DNA of 64,000 bases from Asterias rubens (GCF_902459465.1 NC_047070.1:14782156-14846155), one strand, 5' to 3'. Positions 20,248-32,118 are shown, numbered from the stretch's first letter. The notes: generated from the letters alone by a model not told the origin. Program-made: numbers and translations.

Positions 20248-20637
20248 TTAAAGGAACATTACAGAATTGGTTTTTGCTAACAAAACATTTGCTGGCAGTG
20301 TAAAATACACTATGTAATCCACCTGAACATAAACTGACAAACCTGTAGAAGTTTGGGATCGATCGGCCATCAGGGGTCACAAGAAAATAGTGAAAAACCC
20401 ATAATACACATTTTGCATGAGATTGATGCAAACAAAAAAATGAATGAAACGCTCATTGAGCTATAAACTCCAAATGCGAAATTCAATTTATTATTTCTCA
20501 TCAAATATGACATTTCATACAGAAATATTTCAAGGGATGTTTTCTACTATCATCATCATCATTAGACCGTGTAAGTTTGATGTAAATCTGTGATCCTCAC
20601 GATGTTGTGTCTGACCAATTCTGTAACGCTCCTTTAA
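20248..20637. mobile_element. Second TTAA MITE family, complete copy
   Basis: Left end TTAAAGGAACATTACAGAAT and right end ATTCTGTAACGCTCCTTTAA are inverted repeats bordered by TTAA. At 390 bp it carries no coding frame. It differs from the family at 4605. Confidence 0.85.
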
Positions 20638-21527
20638 GTACTTTTAAACACTGTACCAAAGTGACTTTTAATACACCATTACTGCTATTTTTCACTGTGC
20701 AGTCTTGAAACCATGTAGGCCAAACTCCCTAAGAGTAAGCAGCATTTGCAGCAGCCAGATGGCCGCACATTATGCTAATCATTCATCAATAGTATCTACC
20801 CTGCAGGGTGATGGATAGCAATTATAGTACAACAATGTACGTGTTAGAAAAATTCATACTGTTTTGCTGTACTCAGTTGTATTTTTGCCCTAAATAAGAA
20901 CTTTTTTAATGTAGGGCTTTCAACTGTGTCGTTCAAAATTTTGATCAGTCATTTATAGGCAAAAAAGTTGTATAAAAATGCTGTTGACCTATTTTGCTGT
21001 ACTTGATAGAAACTTTTTCAACCAGCACTAACCTGTGGGTCCGGGTATGAACAATTAATCAACAAATTCTATTTGATCAAATTCTCTAACTTAAACTTGT
21101 AAACAAAATGTGTATCTATAATTTGGCCTAGGCTTGACCACAACTCTAGGATTGCGGAACAAAATCTGACAAGCATCCAATGCAAATGGACACTGTTATT
21201 GTATCTATATGTATGTTTAGGAAACCTGGTAATGTTATATTAGGCTGGTATGTCACTTGTGCCTTTTTGTCTAACATTTTACCGAACAAAGTTGTCATTT
21301 CTATTATCTCAGTATTACTCTTGTATTTTTGTATTAGTTACTAGCCCTGTCAATGTCATTATTAAGATATATTTTCAAAGTCTTTCAATTTCATGGGTCA
21401 TTCTCGGATATCTATTTAATATAAAACTTTATATTGAAACAAAGCAAAATCTATTTTTTCTGTATATTTGTATTCTCTATGAAATTGTTTGGTTTTCTGT
21501 GAAAGAAGTAAATGCTTTGTTGTAGAT

Positions 21528-21533
21528 AATAAA
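21528..21533 (+). terminator. Candidate polyadenylation signal of the PDZD7-like gene
   Basis: AATAAA on the plus strand, the first canonical hexamer after the stop codon that I found. The distance of 3.9 kb makes the link uncertain. Confidence 0.25.
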
Positions 21534-21664
21534 CGAGACATAAGTTTTGTCAAAACAACATACGAAGGTTGTGCTAATTAGTGAACTCACTTTGACACTC
21601 AAACACTGAAGGTCTTCCATGTGACGGCAAAGGTTGTGCTTAGTACTTTCACTGATACATTCCA

Positions 21665-21990
21665 CCCCCCTTGCGGGCCTTGAAGCCAAAACAGGCTCAG
21701 TCAAAATTGAGCCACTCACTGCTGTCTCAATTATGAGCTAGTAATGTCTCAATTATGGTCATTACATTGGCTCATGATTGAACCCAAAAAGTGCCAGTTT
21801 CTCTTTTCACAGATGGTTCAAGATTGGCCCAGTCAAAATTGACCAACTGCTGGCCTATAATTATGAATGAGCCATCATTGGCTCATATCATAATTGAGCC
21901 AGCACTACTCAATTTTGACAGAGCCAGTCTTGGCTCAATCTCTGTATTTAAGCCAATCATGGACAAATTTGAGCCGATCTTGAGTTGAAC
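21665..21990. repeat. Cluster of short interlocking inverted repeats (TTGGCTCA family)
   Basis: AGGCTCAGTCAAAATTGAGC at the left pairs with GCTCAATTTTGACAGAGCC words on the right (21905-21930); many TTGGCTCAT / ATGAGCCA words lie between. It resembles a decayed palindromic element. Confidence 0.55.
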
Positions 21991-23156
21991 TTTACTTATT
22001 TAGAACTATATTGACTTTCGTTCAGACAAGGTATTTTTTGAAACAAAATTACTTGATTGAACAAAAAGTTTTAATTAAACATTCTTGTTGAAAGTTGACC
22101 CCAAGAGGGCGCCTGACCGATGGCCAAAGCGGCCCAACTGTACCTCAAGACGCTGGTCACGAGCCTCGAAGAATGACGTCAGACGTTCAGGCTACCCAAC
22201 CTCGACCCCATGGTTTACTTTAGATCGCACATGCTATAGCTCTATGGGTCGCATTCGTACTGCTTGTCATCACCCCTGGGGCCGTGTGGTCCTTTTCCAC
22301 GAGGCACGCATGGTCAGAAAACGGACCAAGCTGAGGCGGAGGTAAATTTCAATGTTTTCTTCATTTATCATAAACTTTCCATCATTTAAAATGAACACAA
22401 CATATTTTAGGTGTTTGTCGCTGAAAATTTTAAACTGATAGTGTGTTATAGCGTCTCAACGCTCGCCAAATTATGAATTTATTTTTTGTTCAGCAGCGGA
22501 AACATTTTTTAAAAAAATGGCGGTGGCAGAAAATACCGGAAAACTCCGGAAAACACCGGAAAATACCGAAAACCAGAAATTACCGGAAAACTACTCCTAG
22601 AACTTTGAGGTTCGTTCGGCTATCGTCTTCCGTTACCTTATCCCCATACTTCATAGAGTCTAGACGGACATGTCTCACAACACAAACGGTGGGGTTTGGG
22701 CATTTCGGTACGAGGTAAAATCGCTCTTTTTTAAAATCAAATCTTGCCAAAATTGGGCTCTAAATTGGGCTCCAATAAATCTATCAAGGACGTCCTGTTA
22801 CCAAGGTGTCCCCAATGAAGTAAACAGTCCCTAGATAAAATGTTTGTGGTTTGTTTTTCCAAGCAAAGAGTCTCCTCTCCCTTGACCAAAACTTAGAAAC
22901 ATGTAAGGCTCCACTTGCTGTGGTTAGTAATAGTTGCACTTGCAAATGCAAAAAACTTTAGTATTTTGGGCATTCCTATAACTACAAGGTACAGAAATGT
23001 GTCATAATGTTGGGGCCATATAAAAAAAAAGTTCCCACCGAAAAAGTTTCATCAAACACTATATCAACTCACAACTCACGATGATCAAATCATGTGACCG
23101 AACATACTGCTGAGCATTTTGAAGAAAAAAAATACAGAGGCTTAAAATTGAGGCAT

Positions 23157-25975
23157 CTTCTTTGAAATATGAACCACGTCTTTGAACACCCAGCAGGGTG
23201 GATATGTGCGCATTACAAGTCTTATTATCATTATTATTACTTTACAACCTTGAATGGAATTTTTCATTTTTGTTTTGTTATGTTGACTTTTTCAGATATT
23301 TTAAATAATTGTATACATATTTAGGTTTACTAAAATGTTCATATAGTTCAGTTAATTTTAATCTTGCAGTGGTCATTTAAAAAAAGTAGAGTCTCAGACC
23401 AGCAGTGAAACCTGTGGTTATACTTAATTCAAAACCAGCACATGTAAATCACAAGGAACATTCATTGTTTGATTTGATGAGACCCAACAAATGTACTTTC
23501 AAATTAGAATCTGTAAAAATATCCACGGGAAAAATAACATCGCTGGAGATTTGAAACACTGATTACCCTGATGGTTTTTTTTCCAAACTTTTTTGAATGA
23601 TTAAAAGTTCACATGTTTTTTATTGTTGATATTTTTGACAGAAAAATGACATAAGTAAAATTACTTTTTTATTTAATTTTGTATAAATTATCTGACTTTG
23701 ATTGTCTTTTGCTATTAAATTATTCAGGCATGTGAGACTTCTGCGTTTATGCGAAAATCCGTGTTTATAATTTTCCCATTCCGTGTTTTTCTTGCGGGCT
23801 CCGCGTTTTTCCCGACTCTGCCATGAATGGCCAGTCTGCGTTTTTTCATTTTTTGTCATCAAGCAGCAAGTAATTTTATTGCACAACACTCGCACAGAGC
23901 AGAGAAAGGGAACCTTTTTGTTAAGCAAGATGGATACTTTTGCCCATGTCGTTGTCCCGTTCCACAAAGAGGGAGCTTTACTATAAACTGTATTAAAAAG
24001 CCAACACCTTGAGCCAAGACTAGGCGCACACTGTCTTTCACGTTGACAAGTTGGAAACTAAATAATGGTAGTCGAGGACACATTGCGCTTGTCACAAAAA
24101 AACATCATAAAAATGAGGACGAACAACACATTATTACCCGGTATGATTGTGGCCTATGTTTCTGTTAATGTTTTGTTTACGCTGCATTACAAAGCCTGTT
24201 ATTCAGACTCGTAGCGCTGGCCCAAAATCCGGACACGAAAAAATAATTTCCGCGTTTTTTTCCCCTCACATGCCTGATTATTTGTCAACATCCCCCACCA
24301 CCTGCGCATTCAAAAGATAAATAAATGCCCCTGCAAATATGAACATTATTTTGATCATTTAAATACCTCAATTATCTAATAGGTTGTTGAGGTCTGTCCA
24401 AAATGCTTATGGCATCTTCTTTATTATGTGGACCATTTGTAAGTCTGATATTCGGACCCTGAAATTTTCATAAGTGAAAGCTATTTTGTTTATTTATAAA
24501 TTGTAATAAACTAAGAGGTACCTAGCAAGATATCAAACACAATTTGGCAGCCCATGCCTTTCAAATAAATCAAGGTAGAAGATTTTGAGTCCCTGACGCC
24601 AGCATTTTTGACAGACCTCAACAACCTGTTAGATAATTGAGGTATTTAAATGATCAAAAGTTCATATTTGCCAGGCATTTATTTAACTTTTGAATACGCA
24701 GGTGGTGGGGGATGTTGATAAATAATTTAACAGGAAAAGACAATCAAAGTCCGACAATAAAAATAAAAAAATAATTTAAAAAAATCTGTAATTTTCCGTT
24801 CGTAATTTTTTTCCGTCAAAAATATCAACAATAAGAAACACGTGAATTAACAAATGTTTAAGACATTCAATAAGTTCGATAAAAATACAATGAAAACACG
24901 CTTAAATAATGGTTATTTTGTGACAATGATTGCTGCGATACCTGGTCAACTATCAGAGTAATCAGTTTTTCAAATCTCCAGCAATGTAATTTTTCCTTGG
25001 CTGTCATTTACTTCCCTGCGACGTTCATGAATTTTTTGATCGGCATGTAAGTTGACCTTTGACACGAGACGTACCCCCTCAAACGTCTGCTTGTAGTCAG
25101 CCACCCTTGGTGTTTTACGGAACGCGCGATCAGCACATGTTTTTCTGCGCGATCTTATACTCATGCAAAATAATTCTGTCAAGAAAATAACCTCGGCATT
25201 TATTGACGTTCGACAATCCATCGGACAGCTCCAGACGAAAATCCAACACAACTTTCAGATGATTTACAACGGAAATACTTTCTTCATAACGCTAGTTTTT
25301 GGAAACTAAATCAACTTCCGTCCAGGTGCGTTTGATGTGGATTGTGCGAAGGTAATAAAGTCTGGAATGTTATTTTGCAATTAAGTCCGTCTATTTTCCG
25401 GAATGTCGTGCAAATCTGTCTTTTTTTGGCGATCGTCACTTAAAATCTGTCAAAAATTACGTTCGAAACTGACGTTTTTTACTAAAAAAGAAAAATATGG
25501 ACGCTTGACAAAGTTTTTATTTTTGATAGATATTAGGTATGAGAGGCTGCAATAATCAGAGAAATTACAGTAGTCTTGTGCCAGAAAAAAATAATTACAG
25601 ACAATATTTGCTTTGTTTTTCTGTCAACCTTTTGCCCTCCTCTGTCAGGCTTATATTTTCTGTGTTTGGTGTTTTGTTGATTTTTTACTGATTTTATTTG
25701 AAAGTACATCTGTTGAGCCTCATTATAGTAAACAATGAATGTTCCTTTTGATTTACTTAAGCTAGTTTTGAATTAAATAATATAAACACAGGTTTCACTG
25801 CTGCAGACTCTACATTTTTAAAATGATCACCACGCGATTAAAATTAACTGAACATTTTAGTAAACCTTAATATGTATACAATTATTTGAAATATCTGAAA
25901 AGGTCAAAAATAATTTTTTGAAAAATGACATTTGAGGTTGTAAAATGGTCCATATTTAAAAAAAGATGCCTTATG
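23157..25975. mobile_element. Large imperfect foldback (inverted repeat) structure
   Basis: The left arm (about 23157-24400, minus its nested insertion) is the reverse complement of the right arm (about 24595-25975). Matching pairs include GGTGGGGGATGTTGATAAAT-type words at 24702 versus 24283, AATCTCCAGC at 24975 versus GCTGGAGATT at 23544, and AACAATGAATGTTCC at 25731 versus GGAACATTCATTG at 23456. The arms have diverged by many substitutions. No protein was recognised. Confidence 0.75.
23728..24275. mobile_element. MITE-like insertion inside the foldback left arm
   Basis: It begins CAGGCATGTGAG and ends CTCACATGCCTG, a 12-bp perfect terminal inverted repeat, with ATTATT on both sides. The right arm at about 24720-24740 shows the same place without the insertion (TAAATTATTTATCAAC in reverse). 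It has no recognised coding content. Confidence 0.8.
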
Positions 25976-26185
25976 TTAGGGACTTACTTTATTTTAAAGG
26001 CATAGGCCGTAAAAATTGTGTATGATATTTTTTTTATTTTTTTATTTTATATCTTGCTAGGTACCTCTCAGTTTATTACAATGAATAAATAAACAAAATA
26101 GATTTAACTTATGAAAGTATCAGGGTACAGATTTCAGACTTACAAATGGTCCATATAATAAAGAAGATTCCTTAAAGAAGCCATG
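24410..26185. repeat. Inverted copy pair: foldback centre and 26.03-26.18 kb
   Basis: AAGAGGTACCTAGCAAGATAT (24515-24535 region) recurs reversed as ATATCTTGCTAGGTACCTCT at 26050. The neighbouring GTTTATTTATAAATTGTAAT and its reverse also match. The centre sequence was therefore copied beyond the right arm. Confidence 0.65.
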
Positions 26186-26254
26186 TGCCTTATATCATTT
26201 TCTAATAATTTGTAATAATCAAGAGAATATTTTTTGTAACCCTCATATCATTAT

Positions 26255-26840
26255 TAGGTGTCGGGCCAACAGCCCGGAACACTTTTTATTTTTATTCGTT
26301 TTTTTCCTTCTTTTTTTTCATACTTCTTATTCTCAGCGTCCCTTGTCCGCTAACAGAAACATCTCTCCAGAGCTCGTATGAACTTGAAACTTCACTCATA
26401 GTTAGATATTCATAGGAGAAGAAACATTCAAGTTACGAAAATTCAAAGTTTATTATTTCCAAAAACCATAACTTTTGATCCACATGATGGATTCTTAGAA
26501 TCGATACACCATCGGAGAGGTCGTTAAAAAACTCAGTAAATGCCTCGCAGACAAGACCCCATTTTGACCTGGATTTTTAGGTGTTCGGGCCAACAGCCTG
26601 GAACACCTCTTATTTTTGTTTGTTTTTTTAAATTTTGATTATGTGTTTGGAGCATAAAACCTTTTGTTATTGTTTGTTTTGTTTTTTTTTGTTTTTTTTT
26701 TACTTCTTCATTTTCTCTCCATCCCTTTGTCATCTAACAAAAGCACACTTCCCAAACTCGTATGAACTTGAAACTTCACTCATAGTTAGATATTTATTAG
26801 GAGAGTAAACCGTTTAAGTTACGTCATGATGACGTCATCC
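26255..26840. repeat. Tandem duplication with TCGGGCCAACAGCCCGGA hairpin
   Basis: Two units start at about 26258 and 26578 with TCGGGCCAACAGCC[C/T]GGA, followed by T-rich sequence, CTCGTATGAACTTGAAACTT and CACTCATAGTTAGATATT. The unit is about 320 bp. No coding sequence was found. Confidence 0.7.
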
Positions 26841-26841
26841 A

Positions 26842-27122
26842 CCCTTATTGAGGGAATCAATGTGTGGTGAAGAGGTTTTCAATTAGCGGTTTAATCCCAA
26901 CGCGGCCTGGTTCTTGATAATTTTACCTAGACGAAGTGGGAGTGTACCAAAACGAATGAAGAAACTGTCTTATAAACTGTCTTATAAGAACAGGTGCAAG
27001 GTCGCGTGTCACGCCCATGAATTAACACGTTTTACCCGTCATAAACAAAGGTTTATACACACCCACGTGACACGCTCTCCACAATAGGAATAGCGAAACT
27101 GTCTGAGGTATTTATGAATAAA
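26842..27122. repeat. Dispersed repeat, copy 2 (related to 14510)
   Basis: Shares AGGGAATCAATGTGTGGTGA, GAAGAGGTTTTCAATTAGCG, CCTGGTTCTTGATAATTTTA and AATAGCGAAACTGTCTGAGG with 14510-14965. The right half of the hairpin is missing. A third partial copy ends near 55290 (AACTGTCTGGAGTATTTATG). Confidence 0.7.
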
Positions 27123-28856
27123 ATTTAAACATTAAGCTTGGTGATTCAATTATCACTGTTTATTTACAATCTTTATTATAAATGTTACAAAAAAAGAAAA
27201 CAAAAATACTAAATAAAAATCAGATTTGAAATCAATAATTATTCACACTTTTTATTTAACTTTTAATTTATTTTATTTTATGCAAATTACCATGGTAATT
27301 TTTAAAATGTCTTAAAAAATATTTTTAATAAAATGAGGACAACTGCTGGCTATATAGAGTCATACACAAGTCGCATACAACACTTGTAGTCACTGCAGAT
27401 GTTTCTTCCACGTTTGGCTTCACCGGGAAACCATACTTTCTCGTTTGCCTCGAAAAACTCAAAACAAATGGGACGCTGTTTTAGTCATCGAAGATTGGTG
27501 TGTAGTGTGAAAATTTCAATGTCCATCAAGTTTTAATATACGTTTGCATACTTCTTATAAACAAATGAAAGTAATTAGGGCATCAGTTGATATATTACAT
27601 CATTTTTTTTCCAATTCAAAGAAAAAGCCAAAATCCACTCCGCAATCTCAATTTTTTTTTTTAAATTAAATTCTTACCATAGTTTAGTTGTGATAACGTA
27701 ACCGTCCTCCCAACGGCGGAGCCAGAGGGATACGAGATTCTCTCGAGTGGCGATTTGGTTCAACACGTACAATTTCGACAGCTAGTAACCAGATTTGATC
27801 CATTTTTACCACTTTCCAACATCATGACTCAAATTCTAGGAACACAAACTTATTCTCAATTTCTAATGAATCCTTCATAACACCATTGAGAAAATATTTT
27901 GAACAAACAGGACAAAAATTTACCAGATCCCGGAGCGAAACAGTCACAAATTTCCCAGGTTTATATTTTAACTTGTTGTATGCTGTTTGACTTCCCGATA
28001 TGTTCAACGCTTAAGTTTTTGGTCAACAAGCCCTGAACCGCAGGTACCAGCCTACTGGATTGGAGAACTGCCGAGCCGCTGCCAAGTTGGACTAAACCAT
28101 TCTGTGAAAGTTACAAAAAAGAATCATTTAAAATTCTTTCAAAAAGACTGGCCTAGTATCTTTTCCCGAATCTAACGTAAAGCCCTTGAACACGTGTAAC
28201 TGTCTGTTTCATAAAACAAAATTAGTTAATGCCTACCAGCAAATCTCTCTGGTGTAATAATCGAGACCTTCGCTTATAGAAATACAAGGAAATCTTTTAA
28301 TTGCTCTCCTGAGAATACTCAGGAGCTCAATTTGAGCTCCTATAATCACTCATTCTGAAATTGTCCAGGAGCTCAATTTTTTTGACTAGTAGCATATACC
28401 ATTTACTCAGACTCGGTTTATGATTACTATGGTGGTCAGGTCGGACGTGAAACATGTTGTTAACATAGCCTTGCTCAAGGCAGTCGCATTATTCGCTCCG
28501 AAAAGACGCCGCTGTAAACCCACCTGTATAATACTAAGCGTGGTGCGTGTAATCACACCACACGACCCACCGTATACACACTGTCACATCGTACGACTAC
28601 TGTGCACACAAGTCATCCGCACTCGTACCACTAACCGCATGCGGAGGCCGTCAGGCCGACAGCCTTGTCGTGTCTGTTACTTCTGGGTTTAATGTGTTTC
28701 ATGAAAAAAATTTCCACTATTGGAAAAAAATCGGGAGGCTCTCAGATATGCTAGTATGCAGCTCATGAATATGTATATCATTCGTCAGACCTATCAGAAA
28801 ACACAAGATGTGAAGCAAATGAATTATTCATTTTGACGTCCAATCACGCACTTCCC
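27123..28856. other. AT-rich intergenic sequence without recognised features
   Basis: No open frame with protein-like composition, no clear repeat family. At 28300-28380 there are two GGAGCTCAATTT / AAATTGAGCTCC words in opposite orientation. Otherwise nothing is supported. Confidence 0.5.
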
Positions 28857-28935
28857 TTATTCAAACCCACACTCTGTTGAACAGAAGCATCAGAGCTTCA
28901 GTTCAGTGTTCTTATCTGCTCGGCCACGACACCCT
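28857..28935 (-). mobile_element. SINE head fragment
   Basis: Reverse strand contains GTGTCGTGGCCGAGCAGATA and GGGTTTGAATAAGG, the head of the 29210 family. The body is absent. Confidence 0.55.
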
Positions 28936-28996
28936 ACTCACTAAATGTTTAAACTTGTACTCATTCTTTACATGTTTTTTTTATCAACTAACGCAG

Positions 28997-29121
28997 ACAG
29001 AGTGTCAGAGATCTTCAACCATGATGGCTGGCTGTCCTTCGCACTCAGCAGAGATGTGTCAATCAATCAATGTTGAAGCATTGCAGAGAAGCCAGCAATC
29101 TATGACAGCTCACATCTAAAG
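28997..29121 (+). ncRNA. Exon-like repeat unit A1 (125 nt)
   Basis: An acgcag acceptor-like end precedes and AAAG with gtatga follows. It is repeated, diverged, at 29597-29721 and 31151-31276. A frame MMAGCPSHSAEMCQSINVEA closes three bases before the donor, but copy A2 has an indel in it and most A1/A3 differences change the amino acid. I take it as a probable noncoding exon; transcription is inferred. Confidence 0.5.
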
Positions 29122-29209
29122 GTATGAAAAAAATGATTGAAATTAAACCATGTGTAATGTTTTTAGTATGGCAGCTTAATGCTGCTCTTACACTGTGGTG
29201 AATATGAGT

Positions 29210-29525
29210 ATTTGAGGGCGCCTCAAAGTTTTTCCAACATTATTTCCCCTGGTCACTGGGCCTTAATTCATTCCTTAAACCAACTCAACTCCCTGTGGAG
29301 TTTACAGCCTGTGCAACATTAATATGCGCTATCGGCTTAATCAGTCAAAAGAACAATCTCTGCCCTAACAGGTACCCATTGACCCCTGGGTGGAGAGAAG
29401 CAATTATAGATGTGTCTTGCTCAGGGACACAAGTGTCATGACCGGGATTCGAACCCACACTCTGCTGAGCAGAAGCCTCAGATCTTGAGTTTGATGCTCA
29501 AGATATTCGCTCGGCCACGACACCC
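29210..29525 (-). mobile_element. tRNA-headed SINE, minus strand
   Basis: The head at the right (reverse GTGTCGTGGCCGAGCGAATA, B-box GGGTTCGAATCCCGG) and body CCCAGGGGTCAATGGGTACC. It lies between units A1 and A2. Confidence 0.75.
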
Positions 29526-29596
29526 TACTCACTAAATGTTAAAACTTGTACTCATTCTAGAAAGTTTTGTCATCAACTTACAGATTGACTAACGCG

Positions 29597-29721
29597 GGCA
29601 GAGCGTCGTATCTTCAATCTTGATGTCTGGCTGTCAATTCGCACTCAGCAGAGATGTGTCAATCAATCAATGTTGAAGCATCGCAGAGTGGCCAGTAATC
29701 TATGACAGCTCACATCTAAAG
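29597..29721 (+). ncRNA. Exon-like repeat unit A2
   Basis: It matches A1 over CTCAGCAGAGATGTGTCAAT, CAATCAATGTTGAAGCAT and the ACATCTAAAG/gtacag end. The acceptor side reads acgcgg, so the AG is lost. An indel near 29634 shifts the frame relative to A1 and A3. Confidence 0.45.
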
Positions 29722-29775
29722 GTACAGGAAATTGATTGAAACTGAACCATGAGTAATGTTTTTAGTATGGCAGCT

Positions 29776-30003
29776 TTAGGGCCTTGTCACACAAGGCAAC
29801 TTTGACAGGTTTTTTGGAGGCAACCAGTTGCAGTGTATGCTACAGGACCACTGTGATAGCACACAAGTAATTTTGTTTGGATATTGTCTTAAATCCACAA
29901 GAGTGATACATGTAGGTGAACATTGAAATGTGAATGGCTTTTCTCCTTGGAGATTGCCTGGAACTGGTTGCCCGTTAATTGCCTCTTGTGACATGGCCCT
30001 TAG
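29776..30003. mobile_element. MITE with GGGCC...GTGTGACA ends, copy 2, inserted after unit A2
   Basis: Ends GGGCCTTGTCACACAAGGCA and TGCCTCTTGTGACATGGCCC. TTA borders both ends, and the equivalent place after units A1 and A3 (GGCAGCTT[A/C]ATGCTG) lacks it. A TTA duplication fits PIF/Harbinger-type elements (inference). Confidence 0.8.
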
Positions 30004-30224
30004 GCTGAACTTCATTCTTGAGAGGCACAACAATTTTCCTCTGGTAATGGGCACTTCTATGAGTTGAATGTGAAATTGTATTGGAACCTTGCAGGGGGCA
30101 CTACAGCAAAAGCACAGGGCACCACTGCAATGGCTGTGGATGGCGTGGGTTATTTCAAGGCCTGCAACTTACTATATGAAAATAAGTACCAAGTATTCTG
30201 AACACTCCCTCTTTTTGTGGAAGT

Positions 30225-30415
30225 GTCGTGGCCGAGCGGTTAAGAGCACCAGTTTCACACTCGGGTGTTTCTGATCAGAAGAGTGTGGGTTCGAGTCCAC
30301 ACTTGTGTCATTAAGCATGATACTTAAACATTGCTTCGTCCTTTGGCTGGGACGTAAAGCTATTGGTCTCGTGTGTTGTGTAGCGCACGTAAAAGAACTC
30401 AGCATAGGCATTGAG
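30225..30415 (+). mobile_element. tRNA-Leu/Ser-like SINE, plus strand
   Basis: GTGTCGTGGCCGAGCGGTTA (A box) and GTGGGTTCGAGTCCACAC (B box) form a good type II tRNA-like head. The body ACGTAAAGCTATTGGTCTCG resembles 19280-19545. The downstream unit B1 follows within 40 bases. Confidence 0.8.
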
Positions 30416-30451
30416 TTTCATTCTTGTTTCCTTTTTTTTTTTCATCTACAG

Positions 30452-30576
30452 GTCAAGTGACCCAAGCCTCTGTTCGTCAAACTGAGCAGAGGAAATATCT
30501 CCAAGCTGTCGTTGTTGAAGCTCTGGAGACCGTCAAGCAAGCTGCCTTGACAACTCAGTCAACTTCCTGTGTACAG
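30452..30576 (+). ncRNA. Exon-like repeat unit B1 (125 nt)
   Basis: Between tttttcatctacag and gtatga; the paralogous unit B2 is at 32119-32243 with the same length and splice ends. One frame is open in both (QVTQASVRQTEQRKYLQAVV in B1), 41 codons, phase 1 in and phase 0 out. Nearly all B1/B2 differences change amino acids, so protein coding is possible but not favoured. Confidence 0.5.
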
Positions 30577-30721
30577 GTATGACATAAAGTTTATATTAAT
30601 AATAATGTATGAATCATTTTTATGACATTGTCAATGTTTACAAAAAAATGGATCCAACCCAAAGCCAAAATCGCATTTAATGTTGAACTGTTTTTTAAAA
30701 GTCTGAAAGAATGCTAGTTTT

Positions 30722-31085
30722 ATTTAATAACAATAATAATAATAACAATAATAGTAATCTTTTTTGTTGCGATATACACCTGAAGGGTGTCTCAAAGTGC
30801 TTCCAACATTACTACCCCCTGAGCCAGTTAAGATATTTCTCAAACCATCTCAGCTCCCTTTGTTAGTATACAGCCTGTGCTGCCAAATATTAAGCGCACT
30901 AAGCTCATCAATCACAAGAACCATCTCTGCCCTGGCAAGCACCCATTTATCCCTGGTTGGAGAGAAGCAATTATAGTAGAGTGTCTTTCTCAAGTGTCAC
31001 GAAAGGGATTCGAACCCACACTTTGCTGAACAGAAGCCCCAAAGCTTGAGTTCGGTCCTCTTAACCGCTCGGCCATGACACCCTA
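30722..31085 (-). mobile_element. Full-length tRNA-headed SINE with AAT-repeat tail
   Basis: Reverse strand starts TGTCATGGCCGAGCGGTTAA with B-box GGGTTCGAATCCC, runs through a body shared with 29210 and 32395, and ends at a (ATT)n-type tail (30722-30760 on the plus strand). Confidence 0.8.
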
Positions 31086-31150
31086 CTATAAATGTTTAAT
31101 TTTGTATTATTCTTGACATATTTTGTTGTCAACTCACAGATCAACTAAAG

Positions 31151-31276
31151 CATACAGAGCTATAGGACTTCAATCGTGATGGCTTGCTGTCCACCGCACT
31201 CAGCAGAGATGTGTCAATCTATCAATATTGAAGCAACGCAGATTGGCCAGCAATCTATGATAGCTCACATCTAAAG
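31151..31276 (+). ncRNA. Exon-like repeat unit A3
   Basis: It is collinear with A1 from ATGGCTTGCTGTCC to ATCTAAAG, with gtatgt following. The upstream TCAACT[A/C]A.. segment also matches. It extends the duplication A-SINE-B. Confidence 0.45.
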
Positions 31277-31675
31277 GTATGTACAAATTGTTGTAACTGA
31301 ACCAATAGTAATGTTGGTAGTATGGCAGCTTCATGCTGCTCTCACACGGTGGCGAATATGAATATTTGAGGGTATCTCAAAGCACTTCCAACATTATTAC
31401 CCCATGTCACTGGGCCTTAATTCATTCCTTAACCCATATCCGCCTAAGCATTTATTTTACTGGTTAGTGGCGAATTTGGGCTTCCATGCGTGCGTACTTC
31501 ACGCTACTAGGCATTCTACGCTTACAAGGCTAGCGCAGAAATTCGGCGCTTGCATGTTAGCGGGGAATCGCGATCATAACTGCAGAATTCTGCGGTAAGC
31601 AGAGCCATGAAATTGGGCCTATGGACAATCCCTCTTCTGTTAGAGAGTTGTATCCCCCCACTATAACAGGCCTGA

Positions 31676-31970
31676 TACTTCTGATCAGCAGATTGTGGGT
31701 TCGAGTCCCGGACATGACGCTTGTGTCCTTAATGATTGGGGTACTTTTTGTACGTCTCTTATATCGTTGCGGTACCCGCTGCCAAAACATAGGACCCGAA
31801 CTGCCTTTAGCTACCAGGCAATGACAGTTGTCTAGTTGGTAAGACACTTGTCTAGAATTGCAAGGGTCGTGGGGTCAAATCCCACACAAGTTTTATGCCT
31901 GTGAATTTTTTCACAGGTCTCTGGAAAGTACTGAGCATACAGTGCTTACACACAATTAGTACAAATTTAA
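31676..31970 (+). mobile_element. SINE fragments (two families) in tandem
   Basis: 31676-31740 carries TGTGGGTTCGAGTCCCGG of the tRNA-Leu/Ser-like family. 31824-31970 carries TTGTCTAGTTGGTAAGACAC and GGGGTCAAATCCCACAC of the third family, then GTGAATTTTTTCACAGG. Confidence 0.65.
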
Positions 31971-32118
31971 CATCTATGATAGTTATAATTGTTAAGTTGA
32001 CTATTTAAGATACATGTCCAAGGTCTGATCTCTACAAGAGACACTGTTTTCCTTGACTGCATAAATAGTGTACAAAATAGGCATTGAGTTTCATTCTCGT
32101 TCCTTTTTTCATCTACAG

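Larger units (their letters stand above)
17626..21533 (+). other. Probable 3' UTR / downstream flank of the PDZD7-like gene
   Basis: No coding sequence is supported here. The first canonical AATAAA after the stop on the plus strand is at 21528-21533, 3.9 kb downstream, so the UTR could be long; an earlier variant signal is equally possible. The stretch contains a 26-bp inverted repeat pair, a SINE, a truncated and a complete copy of a TTAA MITE, and otherwise AT-rich unique sequence. Confidence 0.35.

Noticed and set aside
30225..30305. Functional tRNA-Leu or tRNA-Ser gene
   Set aside because: A and B boxes are good but the acceptor stem is not convincing and the same head is attached to a conserved SINE body in many copies.
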